From Bin87 sp965203985 (lineage in GTDB: Bacteria > Chloroflexota > Dehalococcoidia > Lucifugimonadales > UBA3495): 64,000 nucleotides of DNA. Made by a program: the position numbers and the translations under genes. The stretch covers positions 62,001 through 126,000 of the forward strand of contig CBDBDS010000001.1 in NCBI GenBank assembly GCA_965203985.1, read 5' to 3'. Of this stretch, positions 18,047-26,700 are shown one piece after another; position 1 is the stretch's first letter, and the number at the start of each line of letters is the position of its first letter. Below the pieces are notes generated by a model that had not been told where the DNA came from, searched no databases, and was given only the letters and a program-made list of their open reading frames with translations.

Positions 18047-19213
18047 ATGAACGCTCCGGCCCGCATGAAATTTGGCGTGTTTATGGCTCCGTTCCACCGG
18101 GTCGGCGAGAACCCCACCCTGGCCCTGGAGCGTGACCTCGAACTCCTCCAGTGGCTGGATCATCTGGGCTACGACGAAGCCTGGATCGGCGAACACCACA
18201 GCGCCGGGTGGGAGACCATCGCCTCTCCGGAAGTGTTCATGGCCACCGCGGCCGAGCGCACCCGCAACCTCCGCCTCGGGACCGGCGTGGTCAGCCTTCC
18301 TTATCACCATCCCTACATGGTCGCCAACCGCATGGTCCTGCTGGATCACCTCACCCGCGGGCGCGTGATGCTGGGAGTTGGCCCCGGTGCACTGGCCTCC
18401 GATGCCTACATGTTCGGCATCGATCCGGCGCGCCAGCGCGAGATGATGGACGAATCCCTGGGGGCCATCAAGCGGCTGATGGACAGCGACGAACCCTACA
18501 CCTACACCAGCGACTGGTTCGAGTTGCACGACGCCCATCTGCAACTGCGTCCCTACCAACAGCCCTTCCCCCTGGTCGTTGCATCGGTACAGTCGCCGGC
18601 CGGGGTGACCACGGCGGGCAAGTACGGCGCCGGCGTAATCTCTCTCAGCGTCCCCCGCGACATGGTGCGTTCCACCAGCCTCAAGGACCAGTGGGCCATC
18701 GCCGAGGAAACCGCCGCAGAGCATGGACAAACCGTAAAACGCTCGGAATGGCGCCTCTCCGTCGGCGTCCACCTGGCGGATTCCAAGAAGCAGGCCCAGG
18801 AGGACATCCGGGAAGGCTCGGCCCGCGTCGTCACCGAGTACTTTGGCAATACCCTCGGTCACGAGGTTCCTGACGTCCCCCGCGACCAGATCGTCGACTT
18901 CATGACCGACAACAAGCAGTGGATCGTGGGCACGCCGGACGACTGCATCCAGCGTATCAACGAACTTCAGGAGATATCTGGAGGTTTCGGCGGCCTACTG
19001 GTCCGGGTTGAGGACTGGGCTCCCCGGGACAAACTCCATCGTTCCTACGAGCTGCTGGCCCGGTACGTCATGCCCCAATTCCAGGGTACCTTGTCCGGCA
19101 TACAGACTTCCCAGCAGTGGGCGTCGAACCTCCGTGACACCCTCCAGGTCAACCGCCGCGCCGGTCTCGACCGCGCTGCTCAGGCCTATGAGGAGAGCCG
19201 CCGGCAAAGCTGA
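18047..19213 (+). CDS. LLM-class flavin-dependent oxidoreductase
   Basis: A 388-residue TIM-barrel flavoprotein of the bacterial luciferase-like group, which uses reduced FMN or F420. Typical blocks are MKFGVFMAPFH, the GYDEAWIGEHHSAGWE segment (residues 42-57), RLGTGVVSLPYHHPYMVANR, and FGIDPARQREMMDE. The start at 18047 is supported by GAGGAGG 6 nt upstream. Large families of such monooxygenases are typical of SAR202-like Chloroflexota that degrade recalcitrant organic matter; the substrate here is unknown. The C-terminal 60 residues (after the FQGTLSG segment) form a helical tail. Confidence 0.9.
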   Translation: MNAPARMKFGVFMAPFHRVGENPTLALERDLELLQWLDHLGYDEAWIGEHHSAGWETIASPEVFMATAAERTRNLRLGTGVVSLPYHHPYMVANRMVLLDHLTRGRVMLGVGPGALASDAYMFGIDPARQREMMDESLGAIKRLMDSDEPYTYTSDWFELHDAHLQLRPYQQPFPLVVASVQSPAGVTTAGKYGAGVISLSVPRDMVRSTSLKDQWAIAEETAAEHGQTVKRSEWRLSVGVHLADSKKQAQEDIREGSARVVTEYFGNTLGHEVPDVPRDQIVDFMTDNKQWIVGTPDDCIQRINELQEISGGFGGLLVRVEDWAPRDKLHRSYELLARYVMPQFQGTLSGIQTSQQWASNLRDTLQVNRRAGLDRAAQAYEESRRQS

Positions 19214-19335
19214 CGGCGTTGCCATACAGTACGCGGCAACCGGGAGGGATGGTGATTTCCGCTGGCCGGGGCGTTTCATCTTCAACGATGGGCAGCTCGG
19301 GAAACTAGCCACGTCAGACACGGGGCGAAGTCGAT

Positions 19336-20231
19336 ATGTTTGCGACAATTGGCCGCAGTTTCCGGCTCATCAAAGTCTGCTTGCACGTCCTGGCTGTTGA
19401 TAAAGAGCTGGTGCTGTTTCCCGTCTTTTCTACAATCGGGATGGTCTTGGTACTGCTGACCTTCCTGGGCGTTGGCATCGGAATTGGCGCATTGGACCGG
19501 GTTGGACCGGCCAGTACAGCATCATTGATATTGTCGTAGCCTGGCTGTTCTACACCGTCTGCTACTTTGTCAGTATCTTTTTCAACAGCGCCCTGGTGTT
19601 TGCCGCCCATGAAAGACTGGCCGGCGGGGACCCCAACATCCGCTCGGGCTTGAGAGGCGCATCCGGTTGCATAGGCACCATTTTCGTGTGGGCCATCATC
19701 GCGGGAACCGTAGGTTTAATCCTTAAAATCCTGTCCAATATGGCCAGGCATGCCACCGAAGGGGAAGACGGCGGCGTAAACGTAATGGGCATCATTGCCC
19801 AGATAATCGTCGCTCTGGTGGGGGCAGCCTGGACCATGGCGACCTACTTTGTCGTTCCCTGCATTGTCATTGAGAAACTTTCGCTGGGCGCAGCTTTCAG
19901 ATCGTCTTTATCGATGCTGCGTCGCACCTGGGGCGAGCAGGTGACAGCCGACTTTGGCTTGGGCCTCGCGTCATTGCTGGCCTACATCCTGGCAGGCGTG
20001 ATCACTTTCATCCTGTTCCTGATCCTGTCGCCTTTGGGCATCGTTGGCGTCATCGTGGCAATAGTAGTTGGCATCGCGTTGTTCTTTGGGATTTTCCTGA
20101 TATTTACCACGGTGGAGGGCATCTACAAGGCGGCGTTGTACAACTATGCCTTTGATGGCGAAGTGCCCAGTCTCTTCCCGGACGACGTAATTGTCGGGGC
20201 CTTCCATGAGCGCGCGGCCGGGAGGCGATAG
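19336..20231 (+). pseudogene. DUF6159-like integral membrane protein, frameshifted
   Basis: Two adjacent open frames together make one DUF6159-like protein. The first (from 19336) gives MFATIGRSFRLIKVCLHVL, DKELVLFPVFS and a hydrophobic segment; the second, read in a different frame from about 19503, gives YSIIDIVVAWLFYTVCYFV, FFNSALVFAAHERLAGGDP and the remaining four hydrophobic segments through to 20231. The break lies near 19490-19505, where the sequence TTGGACCGG occurs twice in a row. One added base (or two lost) would restore the frame. It is either a real frameshift mutation or an assembly error. The family has no assigned function. Confidence 0.7.
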
Positions 20232-20329
20232 TTCGAGGGTTTTGCCGCGCTCCACTGGGAAGGATCTATCGGGAAACGGGCGATCCAAGCGTTGCTTCCT
20301 CTCAATAACCGGCGATGATGGCGCCGGGT

Positions 20330-20335
20330 TATAAT
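20330..20335 (+). promoter_or_regulatory. Putative -10 box of the pyruvate kinase gene
   Basis: TATAAT lies 39 nt before the pyk ATG. No good -35 hexamer is seen at the usual spacing, so this rests on the perfect -10 alone. Confidence 0.35.
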
Positions 20336-20374
20336 GGGCCAAAGAAAGCGGACCATGGAGCAGAGGTAGACGTC

Positions 20375-21829
20375 ATGCGCAAGACCAAGATTATCGCCAC
20401 CATAGGCCCAGCATCCCGGTCCCCAGAAGTCCTGGACCGCCTCGTCGGCGCCGGCATGGACGTCGCTCGCCTCAATTTCTCTCACGGGACGCTGGAAGAA
20501 CACGCCGAAGTCATCGCCAACGTACGGGCGGCATCCGCAAAGCACAACCGGCCTGTGGCCGTCCTGCAGGACCTGGGCGGAAACAAGTTCCGCTTGGGCA
20601 ACATGGCGGAACCGGCACAGCTGAACTTTGGCGATGAGGTCTCCATCGTCAACGAATCGAATTCCGTTTCTCCGTACCTCCTTCCTTTCCCGGAACCCGA
20701 GATCCTGAGCAGCATGCGTCCCGGAAATCTGGTGTATATCTCCGATGGTACGGTGTGCCTGGAGGTCCTTGAAGTAACCCAGGAGCTCGAAGTCAAAACC
20801 CATGTCCGCAACGGTGGCAATCTGTCTTCGTTCAAGGGAGTCAACCTGCCCGACGTGCCCATCGACATGCCGGTGATTACGGAGAGCGACAAGATCGCCC
20901 TGCAGTTCGGCGTAGACCAGGAAGTGGACTGGGTCGCCCTGTCCTTCGTGCGCACCGGCGAGGATGTCCGGTATGCCCGGGCCTATCTCAACCAGCTGGG
21001 CAGCCGCGCCCCGGTGATGGCCAAGCTCGAACGCCGAGAGTGCATCGCCAACCTGGACGAGATCCTGGCGGAAGTGGACGGCATCATGGTTGCGCGCGGC
21101 GACCTGGGCGTGGAGATGCCCATGGAAGAGGTTCCGGTTATCCAGAAGGACATGGTGACCAAAGCCAACCGGGCCGGGCGCATCTCGTCGGTAGCTACCC
21201 AGATGCTGAGGTCAATGGTCAACTCTCCCACGCCAACGCGAGCCGAGGTATCCGATATTGCCAACGCTGTGCTGGACGGTTGCGATTCCATCCTGCTGTC
21301 CGACGAAATCGCGGTGGGTTCGTACCCGGTTGAGGCGGTCCGAATCGCAGACGCCGCGATCGCCCAGGCCGAAAAGATGTACCACTACTATTCGGAGTTC
21401 CCCCAACGGGACCAGACCCAGTCGGTGACGTGGGGCGCGACCCAGCTAGCCAAGTCGCTCAACGCCAAGCCCATCGTGATCACGAGCACCGGCCGAGCCG
21501 CCTACGAGATGTCGCGCTTCCGGCCGGAGAACGACATCATCGTGTTCTCCCACGACGCTGCCGTGCAGCGTCGGGTGTGCATGGCTTGGGGTCTCAATCC
21601 CAAGGGGGTCATCCCCGCCGAGCCCGACGTGGCGAAGCTGGTCACCATGCTGGTCGACGCGGCCATGGCCACGGGCATGGTTTCGGAGCGGGACGTGGTC
21701 ACCCTGGTGCACGGGTTCATGACCGGCGTAACCGGCACCACCAATACCATCCAGGTGCTGAACATCCAGGAATACCTGGACCACATAGGTCGCAACGCCG
21801 TCGCGTCCGCCGCGCCGGGCGCGATCTAA
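20375..21829 (+). CDS. pyk: Pyruvate kinase, divergent
   Basis: A 484-residue pyruvate kinase: phosphoenolpyruvate plus ADP to pyruvate plus ATP, the last step of glycolysis. Matching blocks are MRKTKIIATIGPAS, VARLNFSHG, the catalytic Lys in MAKLERRE, the metal-binding IMVARGDLGVEMP, and VATQML. Several usually invariant stretches differ: LDTKGPEIR is replaced by LQDLGGNKFR, so the K+-site Thr and nearby residues are gone, and MLSGETAKGDYP reads LLSDEIAVGSYP. The C-terminal alpha/beta domain is present. The catalytic Lys and metal ligands argue for an active enzyme with altered cation dependence or regulation. Start chosen at 20375 because the family begins at this strand. Confidence 0.85.
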   Translation: MRKTKIIATIGPASRSPEVLDRLVGAGMDVARLNFSHGTLEEHAEVIANVRAASAKHNRPVAVLQDLGGNKFRLGNMAEPAQLNFGDEVSIVNESNSVSPYLLPFPEPEILSSMRPGNLVYISDGTVCLEVLEVTQELEVKTHVRNGGNLSSFKGVNLPDVPIDMPVITESDKIALQFGVDQEVDWVALSFVRTGEDVRYARAYLNQLGSRAPVMAKLERRECIANLDEILAEVDGIMVARGDLGVEMPMEEVPVIQKDMVTKANRAGRISSVATQMLRSMVNSPTPTRAEVSDIANAVLDGCDSILLSDEIAVGSYPVEAVRIADAAIAQAEKMYHYYSEFPQRDQTQSVTWGATQLAKSLNAKPIVITSTGRAAYEMSRFRPENDIIVFSHDAAVQRRVCMAWGLNPKGVIPAEPDVAKLVTMLVDAAMATGMVSERDVVTLVHGFMTGVTGTTNTIQVLNIQEYLDHIGRNAVASAAPGAI

Positions 21830-21834
21830 CGTAA

Positions 21835-22206
21835 ATGAGAGCCATCGACATGACGGAACAGGACTACGCCCAATGCGCTCGCAAATTCCTGGCCGACTCC
21901 GACCGGGAGTTTGAGGCCGGCGAACGGCAGCAAGCATCCGAAAAATTGTATGGTGCGGCCAACGAAGCGCTGACCGCTGTTGCTGTCCAACGCGGTTGGA
22001 AATATCGCACCCATCGGGACATGAAAAACGTCAGCCAGCGACTGGCGGAAGAGCACAATGAACCTCTCTTTGTCGGCGGCTTTGCCGTCGCAGAGAAGTT
22101 CCACAAGAACTTTTTTCACGACGAGATGGAAGAGTACGAAATCGTGGTTGATCGCCCTTACGTCCACCTGTTCGTTTATCGGGTGTTGGGGTTGATCGGG
22201 CAATAA
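21835..22206 (+). CDS. PaREP1/HEPN-like protein, copy C
   Basis: A 123-residue helical protein related to copies A and B near 8 kb: ARKFLADSDREFEAGERQQASEKLYGAANEAL parallels their N-terminal helices, VAVQRGWKYRTHRDMKNV parallels their QRGW and SHRTV region, and VAEKFHKNFFHDEMEEYEI carries the same H-x-NF(Y/F)-x-x-EM motif. It lacks the C-terminal tail that A and B share. It starts 5 nt after the pyk stop and so is likely co-transcribed with it; an alternative start is the Met at 21850. A terminator hairpin follows 5 nt after its stop. Function unknown; a link to pyruvate kinase is only positional. Confidence 0.65.
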   Translation: MRAIDMTEQDYAQCARKFLADSDREFEAGERQQASEKLYGAANEALTAVAVQRGWKYRTHRDMKNVSQRLAEEHNEPLFVGGFAVAEKFHKNFFHDEMEEYEIVVDRPYVHLFVYRVLGLIGQ

Positions 22207-22211
22207 TGCGA

Positions 22212-22236
22212 AAGGGCGGGTCTGAAGCCCGCCCTT
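22212..22236. terminator. Bidirectional terminator hairpin between convergent pyk-side and gltD genes
   Basis: A 9-bp perfect stem (AAGGGCGGG / CCCGCCCTT) with a 7-nt loop between the plus-strand copy C gene and the minus-strand gltD stop at 22263. A and T tracts at the stem base make it usable in both directions. Confidence 0.65.
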
Positions 22237-22262
22237 GGCACATAAAACGATCGTTACCGTTC

Positions 22263-23714
22263 TTATTCGTCAGCGGTCGACCTGGGCAAATGGGTCACTC
22301 CCGATGACAAGTATTGGTCGACGCCACGCGCCACGTCGCGACCCTCAGCAATCGCCCATACAACCAGTGACTGGCCACGAACCATGTCCCCTCCCGCGAA
22401 AATGCCCGGAATCGAGGTCATCTTGTTGTCGTCAACCCTGACGTTGCCCCTGCCGTCCAATTCAACCCCGAGTTGGTCCAGCATCCCGCCGTGTTCCGGG
22501 TGGAGGAAACCCATGGCGAGCAGCACCAGGTCCGCGTCCACGCTGAACTCGCTGCCCGGTACTTCGGCCATCTGGAAACGGCCGTTCTCGCCGCGGGTCC
22601 AGTCGACTCGGACGGCGTGCAGTTGGCTAACCTGACCGTTCACGCCGGAAAGTGACTTGGTAAGGATGTTGTAATCGCGGACCCCGCCTTCCTCGTGGGC
22701 GCCGGAAGTCCGGAGGATCATCGGCCAACGCGGCCACGGGTTGTCGTCCGGGCGAGTTTCGGGAGGCTCCGGCAACAACTCGAACTGGTGGACGATCTCG
22801 GCTCCCTGCCGGTGCGCGGTGCCCAGGCAGTCGGCGCCCGTGTCGCCCCCACCCAGGATAATGACTCGCTTTCCCTCAGCGCTGATCTGACCGTCGATGC
22901 TCTCCCCAGCCAACACGCGGTTCTGCTGTGGCAAATATTCCATCGCGAAGTGCACGCCATCCAGCTCGCGCCCGGGAACGTCCAGGTCACGAGCCTGGGT
23001 GGAGCCGCCGGTCAGGCACACCGCGTCGTAATCTTCCAGCAGCCGCTGGGCCGGATAGTTCACGCCGACGTTGATGCCGGTGCGGAACTCGATACCCTCG
23101 GCTTCCATCAACTCGACCCGGCGCTGCACCACCGACTTCTCCAGCTTGAAATCGGGTATGCCCAGCATCAGCAAGCCGCCGATGTAGTCGGCACGCTCCA
23201 GCACGGTGACCTTATGCCCGGCCCGGTTCAACTGCTGGGCAGCCGCCAGTCCGGAAGGTCCGCTCCCGACCACGGCCACGGTTTTGCCAGTGCGCGTTTC
23301 GGGCGCCACCGCCTTGATCCACCCCTGCTCATAGCCCCGGTCGCTGATCTCTTTCTCGATGTACTCGATGGTCACGGGATCGGCATTGATACTGAGCACG
23401 CAGGACGCTTCGCAAGGGGCAGGGCAGATCCGCCCCGTGAACTCCGGGAAGTTGTTGGTGCTGAGCAGGACTTCCAGCGCCCGTTCCCAATTCCCCAAGT
23501 ACACCTGGTGGTTGAACTCGGGGATGACGTTCCCCAGTGGGCATCCCATGTGGCAGAACGGCACCGCACAGTCCATGCAGCGCCCGCCCTGTTCGGTCGC
23601 CTGCTGGTCGGACCAGCGGTGGTAGTACTCGCGATAATCCCCGACCCTTTCTGACGGTGGCCGTCGCTCCGGCGGGGTCCGTCCGAACTCGACAAAACCG
23701 GTGACTTTACCCAT
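22263..23714 (-). CDS. gltD: Glutamate synthase, small (beta) subunit
   Basis: A 483-residue FAD/NAD(P)H protein that passes electrons to the large subunit for reductive transfer of the glutamine amide to 2-oxoglutarate. The N-terminus has the cysteine clusters for two 4Fe-4S centres (CMDCAVPFCHMGCPLGN near residue 47, and CPAPCEASC near 97). The FAD motif VVGSGPSGLAAAQQL and the NADPH motif ILGGGDTGADC follow. The C-terminal FAD-contact region is GIFAGGDMVRG. Its start overlaps the gltB stop by 8 nt (ATGGGTAA), so the two subunits are coupled. Confidence 0.97.
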   Translation of the reverse strand: MGKVTGFVEFGRTPPERRPPSERVGDYREYYHRWSDQQATEQGGRCMDCAVPFCHMGCPLGNVIPEFNHQVYLGNWERALEVLLSTNNFPEFTGRICPAPCEASCVLSINADPVTIEYIEKEISDRGYEQGWIKAVAPETRTGKTVAVVGSGPSGLAAAQQLNRAGHKVTVLERADYIGGLLMLGIPDFKLEKSVVQRRVELMEAEGIEFRTGINVGVNYPAQRLLEDYDAVCLTGGSTQARDLDVPGRELDGVHFAMEYLPQQNRVLAGESIDGQISAEGKRVIILGGGDTGADCLGTAHRQGAEIVHQFELLPEPPETRPDDNPWPRWPMILRTSGAHEEGGVRDYNILTKSLSGVNGQVSQLHAVRVDWTRGENGRFQMAEVPGSEFSVDADLVLLAMGFLHPEHGGMLDQLGVELDGRGNVRVDDNKMTSIPGIFAGGDMVRGQSLVVWAIAEGRDVARGVDQYLSSGVTHLPRSTADE

Positions 23715-26700
23715 TGGGCACCGCCACTAGCTCCGCTTCCGCCCGCAGGGCGCGTTCCTGCAGCACACGCCGATAGTCACGCGGCATGACCTTGCGGAAC
23801 TCGCCGATGCTCGCTTGCCAGTCGTCCAAAATGCGCTGCGCGGGACCGCTTCCCGTCCGCTCGAAGTGTTCGACCAGCAGGCCCCGCAGCAGGTCGATGT
23901 CCTCTTGTTCGACCAGGTTTTCCAAGTCAGCCATTCCGTCGTTGAAGCGGATGTGGAAGTCACCCTCCGGATCGTGAACGAAGGCGATGCCACCGCTCAT
24001 GCCGGCGGCGAAGTTGCGGCCCGTGCTGCCGATGACGGCAACCACGCCGCCCGTCATGTACTCGCATCCGTGGTCACCCACGCCCTCAACGACGGCGCGT
24101 GCCCCGCTGTTGCGGACGCCAAACCGTTCTCCCGCCCGGCCACGGATGAACACGTCGCCTCCCGTGGCTCCATAGAGCGCCACGTTGCCGATGATGATAT
24201 TGTCTTCGGGCACGAAACCGGAACCCGTCGGCGGCACGATGACGAGGCGCCCGCCTCCAATGCCCTTGCCCATGTAGTCGTTGGTGTCGCCGGCCAGCCG
24301 GATCGAAACCCCTGGAGCCAGGAACGCACCAAAGCTCTGGCCGCCGGAACCCTCCAGCTCGATGTCGATGGTGCCGTCGGGGAGACCCTCTTCGCCGTAC
24401 TTGCGGGCAACCCGCCCGCTGAGCATGGCGCCGACGGTGCGGTTCGAGTTCCGGACGGGCAGGCTGATATGTACCGGCGTGCCGTTTTCGATAGCCGTTT
24501 CGGCCCGCGCGATCAACTGGTGGTCCAAAGCCCGCTCCAGACCGTGATCCTGGTCAATGCAGCAGTAGGTCTGGACCCGTTGGGCCCGTGGCGGAATCGT
24601 CAGCAACTTGGACAGGTCGATACCCGATGCTTTCCAGTGGTCCACGGCTTTGCGGGTCTCCAGTTTATCGACCCGGCCCACCATTTCGGCCACAGTGCGG
24701 AAGCCGAGCTCTGCCATAATCTCCCGCAACTCTTCCGCCACGAAGTAGAAGTAATTCACCAGGTGTCCCGGCTGTCCGGCGAAGCGCTTGCGCAACTCCG
24801 GATCCTGCGTGGCAATGCCCACGGAGCAGGTATTGAGGTGACACTTGCGCAGCATGATACAGCCGTTGACGATCAGCGCGGCCGTGGCCATGCCAAACTC
24901 TTCCGCACCCAGCAGCGCGGCTATTGCTACGTCACGGCCGGTTTTCAACTGCCCGTCGGTCTGGACCACGATACGACTGCGTAGGTCGTTGGCCACCAGC
25001 ACCTGCTGGGTTTCGGCCACTCCCAATTCCCAGGGCAAACCGGCGTGCTTGATGGACGATTCCGGAGAAGCCCCGGTGCCGCCGTCATGACCACTGATAA
25101 GCACCACGTCGCCGTGTCCCTTCGACACACCGGCGGCAATGGTCCCCACCCCCACTTCGGACACCAGCTTCACATGGATGCGGGCCTCGGGGTTGATGTT
25201 CTTCAGGTCGTGGATCAGTTGGGCCAGGTCTTCGATTGAATAGATGTCATGGTGAGGCGGCGGAGAGATCAACTCCACGCCCGGCGTCGTGTGCCGCACC
25301 CAGCCGATGTATTCATCCACCTTGTGGCCGGGCAACTGGCCGCCCTCACCCGGCTTGGAACCCTGGGCCATCTTGATCTGAAGATCGGTGGCGTTCACCA
25401 GGTAATTGGGCGTGACGCCAAAGCGCCCCGAGGCCACCTGCTTGATGGCGCTGGAACGGTTGTCACCGTTCTGGTCGAGAGTGTACCGGTGGAAATCCTC
25501 GCCGCCTTCGCCGGTATTGCTGCGCGCCCCCAATTGGTTCATGGCGATCGCCATGGTCTCGTGCGCTTCCCGGCTGATGGACCCCAGGGAGATGGCGCCG
25601 GTGGCGAACCGCTTGACGATCTCCACCGCCGGTTCCACGTCGTCCAATTCAATGGGTTGCAGGTCCTTGAATTCAAACAGGCCCCGCAGGGTGGCCATGC
25701 GGCGGCTCTGGTCATTCACTTCCTGCGCGAACTCGCGATAGGCTCTCGGATCGTTTGCGCGGGTGGCGTACTGCAGCTTGGCGATGGCTTCGGGATTCCA
25801 TTGGTGATACTCACCGTGACGCCGCCATTGGTATTGCCCGCCCATGTCCAGTTCCTGCATCCCCGGCACGAACGGGTCGTCGAACGCGGAGCGGTGGCGT
25901 TGCAGCGTTTCTTCCTCCACCACGTCGAGGCCGATTCCCTGGATGCGGGAGGGTGTCCGCGTGAAGTACCGATCCACCAAGTCGTCGTTCAGGCCGATGG
26001 CCTCAAAGATCTGGGCTCCCCGGTAAGATTGCACCGTGGAGATACCCATCTTGGACATCACCTTGAGGATGCCTTTCTCATTGGCCTTGATGAAGTTGTA
26101 GACGGCGTAGTCGGGCTTGGTCCCGTTCAACTCCCCCCGCTCTGCCAGATCACGGACGGACTCCAACGCCAGATACGGATTGATGCCGCCCGCGCCGTAG
26201 CCAATCAGCAGGCAGAAATGCTGGACCTCCCGGGGCTCTCCTGACTCAACGATCAAGCCAACCCGGGTGCGTGTCCCCGTGCGCGTCAGATGATGGTGCA
26301 CCGCGCTCATCGCCAGCAGGCTGGGTATGGGAGCGTGGGTTGCGTCCACGCCGCGGTCGGACAGGATGATGATGTTCGAGCCCTGGGCTATGGCTTCGGA
26401 CGCGGCATCGCAAAGACTGTCGAGAGCAGATTGTAACGATCCCGTCCGGGCATCGAACAGGGTGGACAAGGTCGCGGACGACAGTCCCGGCAAATCCAGC
26501 GCGCGGATCTGGGCCAGTTCCTCGTCGGTCAGCAACGGAGATTTCAGCCGCAGTTGCCGGCAATGCTGGGGTGATTCGTCGAACAAGTTTTGCTCGCTGC
26601 CGACGAAGGCTTCCAGCGACGTCACCAACTCCTCCCGGATCGCGTCCAGGGGCGGGTTGGAAACCTGAGCGAACAACTGCTTGAAGTAATCAAACAGCGA

